NCBI RefSeq assembly: GCF_901538355.1
Contig: NZ_LR593887.1
Location: 3,882,920-3,946,919 of the forward strand
Source of the DNA: Tuwongella immobilis
Lineage (GTDB): Bacteria > Planctomycetota > Planctomycetia > Gemmatales > Gemmataceae
DNA length: 64,000 nucleotides
Direction: 5' to 3'
The translations under genes were made by a program, and so were the position numbers. Numbering within the stretch: the first letter of the stretch is position 1; the number at the start of each line of letters is the position of its first letter. Positions 28,601 through 36,876 of this stretch are shown here, piece after piece. The notes beneath the pieces are model-generated. The model made no database searches, was not told where the DNA came from, and worked only from the letters and a program-made list of their open reading frames with translations.

Positions 28601-31121
28601 CGAGTTGTTGTTCCCAAGCGGCGATCAATGCCAACCAGACATACCGCTGCAAAAACGGACTCGGCAGCGATGCCATCCACCGGATCGCATCCAGCGGCGC
28701 AATCACGCCCAACGCGGCAATCCCCTGCATGAAGCAATCGCGGTGGAATTCCCAACGATACAACAGCGCATGTCCCAGAACGGAAAGTTCCGATTCCCCG
28801 CGAAAGACCATCACGGCGGCGGCTTCCACGAGTTTGCGGAATCGCTCGCTCGATTCGCTGTACATCTCCACCCATTGACAGACTTGGTGAAGTGGGTCGT
28901 GACTCCCGACTAACGCAAGGATCACCTCGACATCGGGGTAGATCGTCCGATCTGAAGTCGCGAGTTCCTGGCAAATTCCGATGCGTCCTCGAATGGGCTT
29001 CGTCGCTGGGGTCGAAGATTCCGACCCGACGGGCTGTAACCGAGATTTAACCCACGCCTGCACATCGACATCAGTGGATGCGGAGAGCATTTGGGCGATT
29101 TCGTATTCGCGATCGAAGGAAATGCCCGTGCAAAACGCGAAACTCCGCAACAATCGGCGCAACTGCGAGGGATCCAATCCGCGCAGGGTGAGTCGCAGTT
29201 GGGCCATCGACCCATGTTGGGTGAAGATCGTCCAAAGCATCAGCCCCGTGGGACTTTCCTCGGGTTGGTCCCGATTCAGCCATTCACGCATCGCCTTCAG
29301 AATGTGCGATGGCCCAATCTGAACGAACAGCAATTCGCCCAGCCGGCGTCGCTTGTTGAGTGTCGGCGCAACAAAATCGTGCTCCAATCGCAGAATCGCC
29401 GCAAAACTCGCGACGGCCTGTTCGCTATCGAGGATCTCAATCCACTCCAGCCGATCGCCCGGCATGCTGAGCATCAATTGCGCCAAGATCGCCGAATGAT
29501 CGGCGAGTTGTCGGGTTCCCAATCGCCGGATCAGCATCTTCAGATCATCGCGATGCGCTTCCAAACTGCTGAGAAACAGCACCGCATTTTCGGAATCGCG
29601 CTCAATCGCCGACTGGATCGAATCTTTGCCGAACTCGGAAAAAATTCGATACAAACAGCCCTTTTTGCCCAGTCGAAGCAGACCGGCAAGAATCGCCAAA
29701 TCGAGATGCCCCTCGGAATCGCGGAGAGCCGGAATCGACAGCAATTTGGCCCATTCGTCGGGTTCTGCATTCCGAAATCGATCGCCCAATCGATGGAGCA
29801 GCCGTAACCCGTGGCGGATCACCTCGCGATTCCAGGTGCCGTGGGTGAGCAATTCGGGAGCAAACGCCAGGACGATCCCGACGGGATACAATCGCCCGAA
29901 TCGGCTCGGGTCGGCCGGCGGTTCGGTGGCCCAATCCCACTCAGCCGCGACCGCAACCAGCGACGCCAACAAGGCTTGACGCAATCGCGGTGTCGCGGCA
30001 TCCAGTTCTTCGGTGAGTTGAATCAACCAGCGATCCTCGCCGGGAATCGGCGGTGTGGTTGACCAGTGACGCAGGATCAATCGCCAGAACGCTTCGCCCA
30101 ATTCCAACGGTTGGCTGATGGGGCCAGCTTCCAAGGATTTGCGGTCTTTGAGCCAATCCAGAATGGCATTGGCATCGGCGAGCGATCGCAGCCGATTTTC
30201 GTGCTTCGCCATCGCGGTCAGCAGAACCGAAACGGGCGACTCCACAATCCAGCGCACCAACGTCTCGGCGGGGAGCGTCCCGTGTGCGACAAATGCCAGC
30301 ATCAACGGCAGTTCCGCGATCACTGCGGCGGGCTTCACCGACTTCACGACAATCTCGTGCGTGGCGGAATCGGCCAGCAGATACAACACCGATGGGATCG
30401 ATTCATACTGGTTGAGAAAGGTTTGCGCTGCAAGCCGTCGAATCGCGGGATTGCGATGCATCAGCACCAGCAGATGCCCACCCCAGGATTCCGCACTGCA
30501 CGATCGCGCAAGCGTCTCAGCGGCAACAAGTTGCACCGATTCATCGGCATCATCCAAGGCATCTGCAAGCGTTTCAATCGCCAAATATCCACAAGCACCG
30601 GCGAGCATCGGCAGGCACGCCCGACGCATGATCGGATTGCGATGCCGCACCCACGATTTCAAAAATCCCAGGTACGGTGTCCGATCCGCGACTGGCTGAC
30701 GATGCATCGCCGTCAGCCGTCGCACCAACTCGGCTTCGGGATCGGATAATTCCGGAATCGGCTCCGGCTCCATCGGTCGGAAATCATGCGAATCGAAGAA
30801 AAAACTCGGTCGCCGCGTCGCATCGGCTGGGCCGAGATCCAGCTCGAAATCCCCATCGTCCGGATTCACCGGAGTCGCGGATTTCGGGCGTTTGGGCTGG
30901 TTGGAGTCCAAACGCGGCCCCACCGCGCGCGAGCGGGAAGCGAACGACGGCCGCGGCCGATCCTTGCTCGTCGAGGTGCTCTCCCCGAACGAACTGGAGT
31001 TCATCGTTTGGAAGGAATCGGTGTTGGGGAACGCGGAAATCAGATCGCGACGTGCCACAGCAATGGAACCAAAGCGTGGACGCAGGGTGGTGAGCAGTTC
31101 CCATAATCGCAAATCGGCCAT
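25662..31121 (-). CDS. Giant helical-repeat / metallopeptidase-like / vWA protein
   Basis: 1,819 residues, no signal peptide. About 60-120 is a low-complexity charged linker. About 130-1250 consists of repeated helical pairs of HEAT type (for example NPIMRRACLPMLAGACGYLA). HEYGHH at 1331-1336 is a zincin HExxH motif, with a possible further ligand in DEGIGQLL. From about 1650 a vWA domain has the complete MIDAS DCSGS at 1657-1661 and ISDGSPTE. The metallopeptidase-vWA pairing recalls COG3864/DUF2201 proteins; the long repeat region is extra. The ATG at 31121 has ggag 6 bases upstream. The downstream MoxR and thrC genes follow in one operon. The peptidase activity is inferred from the motif only. 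Confidence 0.8.
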   Translation of the reverse strand: MADLRLWELLTTLRPRFGSIAVARRDLISAFPNTDSFQTMNSSSFGESTSTSKDRPRPSFASRSRAVGPRLDSNQPKRPKSATPVNPDDGDFELDLGPADATRRPSFFFDSHDFRPMEPEPIPELSDPEAELVRRLTAMHRQPVADRTPYLGFLKSWVRHRNPIMRRACLPMLAGACGYLAIETLADALDDADESVQLVAAETLARSCSAESWGGHLLVLMHRNPAIRRLAAQTFLNQYESIPSVLYLLADSATHEIVVKSVKPAAVIAELPLMLAFVAHGTLPAETLVRWIVESPVSVLLTAMAKHENRLRSLADANAILDWLKDRKSLEAGPISQPLELGEAFWRLILRHWSTTPPIPGEDRWLIQLTEELDAATPRLRQALLASLVAVAAEWDWATEPPADPSRFGRLYPVGIVLAFAPELLTHGTWNREVIRHGLRLLHRLGDRFRNAEPDEWAKLLSIPALRDSEGHLDLAILAGLLRLGKKGCLYRIFSEFGKDSIQSAIERDSENAVLFLSSLEAHRDDLKMLIRRLGTRQLADHSAILAQLMLSMPGDRLEWIEILDSEQAVASFAAILRLEHDFVAPTLNKRRRLGELLFVQIGPSHILKAMREWLNRDQPEESPTGLMLWTIFTQHGSMAQLRLTLRGLDPSQLRRLLRSFAFCTGISFDREYEIAQMLSASTDVDVQAWVKSRLQPVGSESSTPATKPIRGRIGICQELATSDRTIYPDVEVILALVGSHDPLHQVCQWVEMYSESSERFRKLVEAAAVMVFRGESELSVLGHALLYRWEFHRDCFMQGIAALGVIAPLDAIRWMASLPSPFLQRYVWLALIAAWEQQLARGGLTRVDWWTEAYLNACIEQLATPIGELVALHLKRIWQDRQGQQSLLMSIAAIQRLWASLSVETRANLGFVSPPSDVDAESTRADETANQEWQALPFAEKIANLFKPGWKSEWVDWFFFDQRTPANLEALLAASVGRKLTWELSNALVRDVWVWTDLPTERLEFWASRPGIPLALESALCWALAESGEQRFPDMFDRILQRFQEGTDSTDIGLLALGMFAASRNLPVTQLVDWVCRLPAKAPQDAATWALDCIQTGEPLEIRLRLNRILLECDCVAVIHRVVEFLLDHEVSEGYQLAPFERALQRLNAADDPLQIRLANWLYARDYSHWFIPMLLPIDLPEQSRAALLRQVSGSIVRNTIRSLTMLGTDAAFENAKSYLEELEATDYARSDGYMQLVETCEDVDIRKEAIRQTQHMRWREPKLERMARTFAWGVREGRKLTGRLFTIQMLMDNNLGYTRLNEDKIYISPLPLLRYVWNGEAIVRGLIVHEYGHHLYHRGEVPQAIWKDAHDEGIGQLLNLVSDEQLERNLRALDSTYGDDLKKLGAYAFQHSQRSIDGRELLESLGVHAFAVLSQSTLVPDRSLIRIGVNNGQILMAMEQAGMSFPKFMRCLRMGKPNRDGDPRVEAGLKLFRGKFRHSTMTQMREIARELRRIFGHETDLLKQFSMDVSLSSREIELDQVLDGITDKDLQSRVIAELEGKGRKRGRNGDPKGRPSISINLSEEEKFDTIDKIQPMPHDPEEHKRYADRVARPARQMREFLSNLGLNMVPQKMRIQGKMIDRSRLRNAVLRSDPRLLISRKIQMTTDLFLGVIVDCSGSMTWNENIEKAKLFGTLLAEAAKGQAGIDVRLFGFTDQVIYDAGNANRCGIHGLYADDGNNDSAALWHVAQIAQQSNRRAKLLVMISDGSPTECSVESLKALVTQLSRKQFCCAQVAVRELDHVCFPNYIVLDEANLDKGVREFGKIVAKLVKKALGHC

Positions 31122-31898
31122 GGATGCTCCAAGACATGAGTCGCCGTCGCGGAAGTGCCGCGGGGAACGTGCTGCGCACAATGGATTCGCAAGCAAGCCG
31201 CTTGCTACTCCGATTGCAGCCGGACTCCCAACACCGGAGTTGTTCCCGATTCAGCCCGGTGGAAACTGGTTTCGTCGGTTGGCACCACACTCCGTTGACC
31301 ACGACTTTCGTCGCAACCGTCGTCGGAGCAATCGTTACCGTCCGTCTCTTCCCGAATCCGAAACTTGCAGGGAAACCGATCCAGAGTCGTTCGTTTCAAT
31401 CAAGCGAACCCGATTGAAAGTCCAAATGTACCTCTAGTGGTGTGCGAGAGTACGAGACACCAAGCCCGACTGCTCCCACCTGAGAAGTCGCTGAATTGGC
31501 TTGGTCGAAACGCATCACCTTCCATTCGAACCGGGGAAGGTTCTACGCTGGATCGCCAAACCGCCAGCAGAGCTGAGGGTTTCCGATCGCATGCAAATCC
31601 TGCAAGGGATGGCGGGGATTCCCACCATCCGATTTCTGAAGTCGACAACAAGCGTTCCCGGAGATCGCGGGTCGTACTTCCAACTGAGGCTTCGCGATCC
31701 CACCGGTGAACGGTGATTGCCGCGAAGCCGAAACCATCGCATCCATTCGCAGCGATGCTCTCGCATGCGACACAGAATGAGAGTGTGATCCCGGCCTGGC
31801 GGTTCGCGCCAATTTTGGGATGGACACGCACACTCGTGAGGATATACGCAGTACCCTCCCCAACATTGCGTCGAAATCTGCGAAATCTCTGCGAATGG
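31122..31898. other. Long intergenic region with a two-tier hairpin
   Basis: About 780 bases between the start of the giant vWA gene and the end of rsmH (both minus). Several open frames exist, but their translations look random (no regular hydrophobic pattern). At 31688-31729 there is a two-tier hairpin: ggcttcgcg pairs with cgcgaagcc, and inside it caccg pairs with cggtg around gtgaa. This could be the rsmH terminator, a leader of the vWA operon or a small RNA. Confidence 0.4.
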
Positions 31899-32885
31899 TT
31901 ACGCCATGGCCCGTTCGGCCCAGCGCAATTTGGCGGATCGGGAACGGGGATTGCTGAATCGCTCGGCGTGACCGGGTCGAATCGGCTCTTCGCTAATGGT
32001 GGAGTAGACGCCGGCTCGCTGGCCATCCCGAAACGCCTGCTTGATGATGCGATCCTCACCGGAATGGAAGCTAATCAGCACAATCCGCCCACCCGGTTTC
32101 AGCAATCCCGGCATCGCTCGCAACAGTGCCGTCAGATTCGCCAATTCCCGATTGACCAAAATCCGCAGCGTCTGGAACACCCGCGCCACCGGTCGAATGC
32201 GCTGCTGCCACTCGGGAACGGGTCGTTTCGCGGCTTGGAATTCCAGTTTCACCGGGGCGGCCTGAAGGATGAATTCGCGCAGTTCCGTTGTCGTCTGAAA
32301 ACTCCGCGATTTGCGTTCGTTGACAATCGCGCGAGCAATTTTCTCCGCTTGCGGCTCATCGCCCAATTCGGTGAGCGCGGTGGTCAGTTCGTCGAGCGGA
32401 ATGGTCGCCAGCAACTCGCCAGCGGTCTTGCCACGAGTCGGATCCATCCGCATATCCAGCGGCCCTTCCCGCATGAAGGAAAATCCGCGTTGGGGATCAT
32501 CCACCTGCATGCTGGACATGCCCAAATCGGCGAGAACGCCATCAATTTGAAAAATTTCTTCGCCCGCCAGGGCTTGGACCAGCCCGGCATAATTGCCGTG
32601 ATGAAGCGAGAAGGGATGCCCGATTGTGGACAATCGCGTCTCGGCGGCAGCGATATTCTGCGGGTCGAAATCGAAGGCCACCAGTTTTCCGGTTGGCCCA
32701 ACGCGGCGAAGCAGCTCGCTGGAATGGCCGGCATAGCCCAAAGTGCAATCCACCACAGTCTTTGCGTTCAGCTCGCCGAGCGCGGACAACACCTCCGCCA
32801 GCATCACCGGCACATGCTCCCCTTGCGGAGTGCTTCGGGGGGCATTTCCGGGACGCGGACGACGATAGGGACGGCGCGGTTTCAT
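31899..32885 (-). CDS. rsmH: 16S rRNA (cytosine(1402)-N(4))-methyltransferase
   Basis: Methylates N4 of C1402 in the P-site region of 16S rRNA. 328 residues with HVPVMLAEVL at about 24, DCTLGYAGHS (SAM loop), the Asp-rich DFDPQN, GVLADLGMSSMQVDDPQRGF, and the C-terminal ISFHSGEDRIIK. All are family hallmarks. A gggag precedes the ATG. The first 20 residues are a basic extension (KPRRPYRRPRPG). In most bacteria rsmH lies in the mraZ/ftsL/murein cluster; here it stands alone, divergent from a decarboxylase. Confidence 0.95.
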   Translation of the reverse strand: MKPRRPYRRPRPGNAPRSTPQGEHVPVMLAEVLSALGELNAKTVVDCTLGYAGHSSELLRRVGPTGKLVAFDFDPQNIAAAETRLSTIGHPFSLHHGNYAGLVQALAGEEIFQIDGVLADLGMSSMQVDDPQRGFSFMREGPLDMRMDPTRGKTAGELLATIPLDELTTALTELGDEPQAEKIARAIVNERKSRSFQTTTELREFILQAAPVKLEFQAAKRPVPEWQQRIRPVARVFQTLRILVNRELANLTALLRAMPGLLKPGGRIVLISFHSGEDRIIKQAFRDGQRAGVYSTISEEPIRPGHAERFSNPRSRSAKLRWAERAMA

Positions 32886-32990
32886 TCGAGAAACTCCCTG
32901 CTAAATTCGCAAGACATCGATGCAACGCCATCCTACCATGTGGGTAGATCCTCTCCTGTCGCAGTTCGTTGCATTCTTGGAGAATGGCCC

Positions 32991-34682
32991 ATGTCGTCGC
33001 CTCAAATCACGTCGCTTGCCGAATCGCAGATGGGTCAAGCCCATTCGGTGGAAGCAACCAGTATCGGCCAATATTTGCTGGATCGACTTCGCGGATTAGG
33101 CGTCGATCAAATGTTCGGCATACCCGGCGATTACGTCTTATCGTTCTTCAAAATGGTCGAAGAATCGCCTGTTGAAATGGTGGTGACCACCAACGAACTG
33201 GCGGCTGGGTACGCGGCAGATGCCTACGCCCGCATTCGTGGCCTGGGCGTGGCTTGCATTACCTATGCCGTCGGGGCATTCTCGTTGACCAATGCCGTAG
33301 CGGGAGCCTACGCCGAACAATCGCCATTGGTGATTATTTCCGGCTCACCCGGAACGCGCGAAGTCAAGCGCAATCGCTTGCTGCATCATATGGTAGGCGA
33401 TTCCACGACGCAAATGGATGTCTTCAAAAATATCACCGTCGCTCAGGCATTGTTGGATGATCCGTTGACCGCATTTCGGGAAATCGACCGAGTGCTGGAT
33501 GCCTGCCTGCGCTTCAAACGACCGGTGTATCTGGAAATTCCCCGCGATCGCGTCCACACTCCGCCGATCCACCCGCATCGCTCGTTTCATGAAGAACCCG
33601 TCAGCGATCCGGACGAACTGCGCGAAGCGGTCGCCGAGACATTGGAGATGCTCAAAAAGGCGAAGCGGCCCGTCATTCTGGCGGGGATCGAAATTAATCG
33701 CTATCGCCTCGCGGACCGGGTACTGAAGTTGGCAGAACGGCATCGAATCCCCATTTCCGCCACGTTGCTGAGTAAATCGGTATTTCCCGAACGGCACCCG
33801 CTGTATCTGGGCGTCTATCAGGCAGCGATGGGGCGCCAGGAAGTCACGCAATACGTCGAAAATTCCGATTGTCTCCTGATGCTCGGGGCGATGATTACCG
33901 ATACCGATACCGGAATTTTCACGCATCAACTGAATCCGGACTATCTCGTCTTCGCCACCAGCGAACAGGTGCAGATTCGCTACCATCATTACGAAGATAT
34001 TTTGCTCGAAGACTTTGTGGCGAAACTGGATACGTCCGAACTCCCCATCTACGAACCGACCTTGCCAAAGAGTCAAAACCCGATCGATCAGCCGTATGCG
34101 ACGGTGCCCAATACCGTGATTACGGTGCGACGATTGTTTCAGAAGTTGAATAGCATTCTTGATGCGAATTCGGTCGTGATTGCCGATCCGGGCGATGCCT
34201 TGTTCGGCGCCGCGGATTTGAGCGTGCAGGACAGCGCGGAGTTTCTCGGGTCGGCATTCTATGCCACACTCGGCTGGGCCGTTCCGGCGGCAATCGGCGC
34301 TCAGAAAGCCGCTCCATCGCGTCGGCCCATCGTGCTGGTCGGCGATGGGGCATTCCAGATGACCGGCTTCGAGCTGGGCACCACCAAACGATTCGGCCTC
34401 AACCCCATCGTCATCGTTCTCAACAACAAAGGCTACCTTACCGAGCGATTTCTGCTCGAAGGCCGATTCAACGATATTCCCAATTGGCAATACCACCGAT
34501 TGCCGGAAGTCATTGGTCATGGTCGCGGCTACGAAGTATTCACCGAATCCGACTTGGACCGCGCGTTGGAATCCGCCTGGCAGAACTCCGATTCGTTTAG
34601 TCTCCTGAATGTGCATTTGGCACCTACCGACCACAGCCCCGGCTTGGCACGATTAGGCGAAAACCTCTCGAAACGGGTGTAA
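32991..34682 (+). CDS. ThDP-dependent decarboxylase (pyruvate/indolepyruvate decarboxylase type)
   Basis: A 563-residue member of the pyruvate decarboxylase group of ThDP enzymes. The catalytic Glu is in TTNELAAGYAADAYAR, the HH pair typical of PDC/IpdC is in LLHHMVG, and the ThDP/Mg motif runs from GDGAFQMTG to LNNKGY. It likely decarboxylates a 2-oxo acid to an aldehyde; pyruvate, indolepyruvate or phenylpyruvate cannot be separated by eye. The frame stays open upstream to 31713, but that part is antisense to rsmH. The ATG at 32991 with ggag 9 bases upstream and the start of homology fix the true start. A hairpin follows. Confidence 0.88.
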   Translation: MSSPQITSLAESQMGQAHSVEATSIGQYLLDRLRGLGVDQMFGIPGDYVLSFFKMVEESPVEMVVTTNELAAGYAADAYARIRGLGVACITYAVGAFSLTNAVAGAYAEQSPLVIISGSPGTREVKRNRLLHHMVGDSTTQMDVFKNITVAQALLDDPLTAFREIDRVLDACLRFKRPVYLEIPRDRVHTPPIHPHRSFHEEPVSDPDELREAVAETLEMLKKAKRPVILAGIEINRYRLADRVLKLAERHRIPISATLLSKSVFPERHPLYLGVYQAAMGRQEVTQYVENSDCLLMLGAMITDTDTGIFTHQLNPDYLVFATSEQVQIRYHHYEDILLEDFVAKLDTSELPIYEPTLPKSQNPIDQPYATVPNTVITVRRLFQKLNSILDANSVVIADPGDALFGAADLSVQDSAEFLGSAFYATLGWAVPAAIGAQKAAPSRRPIVLVGDGAFQMTGFELGTTKRFGLNPIVIVLNNKGYLTERFLLEGRFNDIPNWQYHRLPEVIGHGRGYEVFTESDLDRALESAWQNSDSFSLLNVHLAPTDHSPGLARLGENLSKRV

Positions 34683-34695
34683 CCCACCAGGAATG

Positions 34696-34733
34696 GCATC
34701 GTTCGGCTGATCGTCCAAGTCGCCGAACGATGC
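34696..34733 (+). terminator. Terminator hairpin after the decarboxylase
   Basis: A perfect 12-bp stem, gcatcgttcggc (34696-34707) and gccgaacgatgc (34722-34733), with a 14-base loop, followed by tactttc. It begins 13 bases after the stop. Confidence 0.7.
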
Positions 34734-34895
34734 TACTTTCCGATTCCACCGTGCGGAATCGCCCCGCACGCATGCACACAGGCACATCTCGTCCCGATTT
34801 CTGGGTGAACCCACTAGACGGTAGAATTGGTCTCGATAGGATGACGGTTGGTAGTTGGTGCAGTCACCAGCAGCGGGAGCGCGACGGGAGCGGCC

Positions 34896-36155
34896 ATGTT
34901 TGTCGATCGGGCGGAGATTTTTGTGCGGGGCGGCGATGGCGGACGCGGAGCAAGCAGCTTCCGGCGTGAAAAGTACGTCCCCAAAGGTGGGCCGGATGGC
35001 GGCGACGGTGGCCGTGGCGGGTCGGTGATTATCATTGCCCAAGTCAACGCCGATAGTCTCGCACCGCTGATCGGCCGCAAATTCTGGAAGGCCGAACATG
35101 GCCAACCCGGCACCGGGGCCAACTGCCATGGACGCGATGGCAAAGATCTGATTATCTACGTTCCCCCCGGAACCATCATCCGCGACCGCGACCGCGGAAA
35201 CATCATCAAAGACTTGACCGAACATGGCCAAAGCGTCGTCGTCGGCCAAGGCGGACGTGGCGGGCGCGGCAACAAGCACTTTGCCACCTCGACCAACCGC
35301 GCGCCGCGCGAAACTGGCCCCGCCGGTGAAGGCGAAGCCCGCTGGCTGGCACTCGAACTGAAAGTCATCGCCGATGCCGGGCTGATTGGCAAACCAAATG
35401 CCGGCAAATCGACGATGCTCAGCCGGTTGTCACGCGCCACCCCCGAAATCGCCGATTACCCATTCACCACGAAATATCCCAATCTCGGGATCGTCTCATT
35501 GGGTGGCGATCATCGCTTGGTGCTCGCCGATCTTCCTGGATTGATCGAAGGCGCGGCCGACGGTGTCGGACTGGGACATGAATTTTTGCGCCACGTCGAA
35601 CGGACGCGGGTGCTGGTCCATCTGATCGAACCGTTCCCGACCGACGGCACCACGCCAAAGACCAACTACGAGGTGATTCGACGAGAGTTGGAGCTTTACA
35701 GCCCGATTCTCGCCCGCAAGCCGGAAGTGGTGGCAATCTCGAAAGCGGAACTCACCGGCTCCGACGAAATCCGCCAGCAATTCCAAGAGGAATTGGGCCG
35801 CGAAGTGCTGCTCGTCTCCGCCGTCACCGGCGCGGGCCTCGCACTCCTGGTCAAAGCCATCTCCGAAGCCTTGGCGAATGCCCCCAAAGAACCGGAAATG
35901 ACGCATACCCTTCCCACCGAAACGGTTGCGATCTGGTCAGATTCCACCAACGAATCCATGACTGATGATTCACTTGATGATTCAGAATCGCTGGATGAGA
36001 CCGAAGCACGGTTGGAAGATGATTCGGAAGCCTTGGATGAGACCGAATCGCTATTGGTAGATGATTCGGACTTCGACGATTCGGAAGATCTCGATGACGA
36101 ACCGATCATCTTACCGATGAAACCACCTGTCGATTCGGAGTCGCCGCATGGTTGA
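34896..36155 (+). CDS. obg: Obg family GTPase with acidic repeat tail
   Basis: A ribosome-associated GTPase acting in 50S assembly and stress. The glycine-rich Obg fold (VRGGDGGRGASSFRREKYVPKG, VVGQGGRGGRGN) covers about 1-157. The G domain follows: GKPNAGKSTMLSRL, DLPGLIEGA and the NKxD-type site reading SKAE. The C-terminus (about 350-405) is an acidic tail built of imperfect repeats (DDSESLDETEA, DDSEALDETES, DDSDFDDSED) in place of the usual OCT domain. The ATG at 34896 has gggag upstream; an earlier in-frame start at 34848 is not needed. The stop overlaps coaX by 8 bases. Confidence 0.93.
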   Translation: MFVDRAEIFVRGGDGGRGASSFRREKYVPKGGPDGGDGGRGGSVIIIAQVNADSLAPLIGRKFWKAEHGQPGTGANCHGRDGKDLIIYVPPGTIIRDRDRGNIIKDLTEHGQSVVVGQGGRGGRGNKHFATSTNRAPRETGPAGEGEARWLALELKVIADAGLIGKPNAGKSTMLSRLSRATPEIADYPFTTKYPNLGIVSLGGDHRLVLADLPGLIEGAADGVGLGHEFLRHVERTRVLVHLIEPFPTDGTTPKTNYEVIRRELELYSPILARKPEVVAISKAELTGSDEIRQQFQEELGREVLLVSAVTGAGLALLVKAISEALANAPKEPEMTHTLPTETVAIWSDSTNESMTDDSLDDSESLDETEARLEDDSEALDETESLLVDDSDFDDSEDLDDEPIILPMKPPVDSESPHG

Positions 36156-36876
36156 TGTCGTGATCGACATCGGCAACACGCAAATGAAATGGGGGCGTTG
36201 CAATCCGACCGGGATCAGCGCCATTGCCCGTCTTGATCGCGATCCGGAATCGTGGCAGCAACAGCGTGATGACTGGGAATTACGGCCCGGCACGGAATGG
36301 TGGTTAGCCTCGGTGAATCCGAGTTTCACCGAGCCGTTGATCGATTGGTTGACCGATCAGGGTGATGTTGTTCACCGAATTGATCACTTTCGTCAAGTTC
36401 CTGTGATCGTCGATGTCGAATTTCCCGAACGGGTGGGCATCGATCGGCTCATGAACGCGGCCGCTCTGCGCTCCGAACTCCAACCGGGCCAAGCGGTTGC
36501 GATCGTCGATGCCGGGTCGGCGATCACCGTTGATTGGCTCACCGGAGATGGTCGGTTTCTTGGTGGGGCCATCCTGCCCGGAATCGGTTTGATGGCGCGG
36601 GCGTTGCACCAGTACACCGCGGCATTGCCACTCGTCACACTCCACCGAGCGCCGCCAGCCAATCCCGGACGCAATACCGTGGAGGCGATTGAACGTGGTC
36701 TCTTTTTTGCCGCCCGCAGCGGGATCGACGCCTTGATTCGCGGTTACGCCCAACAAGCCGAATCGCCTCGAGTCGTCTGGACGGGTGGCTATGCACCGTT
36801 GCTAGCCCAGGAAGGCGAAATTCGCCCAGATTTGACGTTGGAAGGAATCCGCCGCGTCGCGGAGTGGAACGCATGA
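36148..36876 (+). CDS. coaX: Type III pantothenate kinase
   Basis: First step of coenzyme A synthesis: phosphorylation of pantothenate, without feedback by CoA in this type. The ASKHA-fold marks are VIDIGNTQMKWG at the N-terminus, the GIDRLMNAAAL segment (usual GxDR), the second phosphate motif IVDAGSAITVDWL, and GGAILPGIGLMARALHQYTAALP. The length of 242 residues is normal. Start and stop overlap its neighbours by 8 and 4 bases (obg before, MnmE-like after), so the three genes are translationally coupled. Confidence 0.94.
   Translation: MVDVVIDIGNTQMKWGRCNPTGISAIARLDRDPESWQQQRDDWELRPGTEWWLASVNPSFTEPLIDWLTDQGDVVHRIDHFRQVPVIVDVEFPERVGIDRLMNAAALRSELQPGQAVAIVDAGSAITVDWLTGDGRFLGGAILPGIGLMARALHQYTAALPLVTLHRAPPANPGRNTVEAIERGLFFAARSGIDALIRGYAQQAESPRVVWTGGYAPLLAQEGEIRPDLTLEGIRRVAEWNA

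Noticed and set aside
31713-32990. N-terminal extension of the ThDP decarboxylase (426 residues)
   Set aside because: The extension is antisense to rsmH, has no domain, and the family start plus ribosome-binding site are at 32991.
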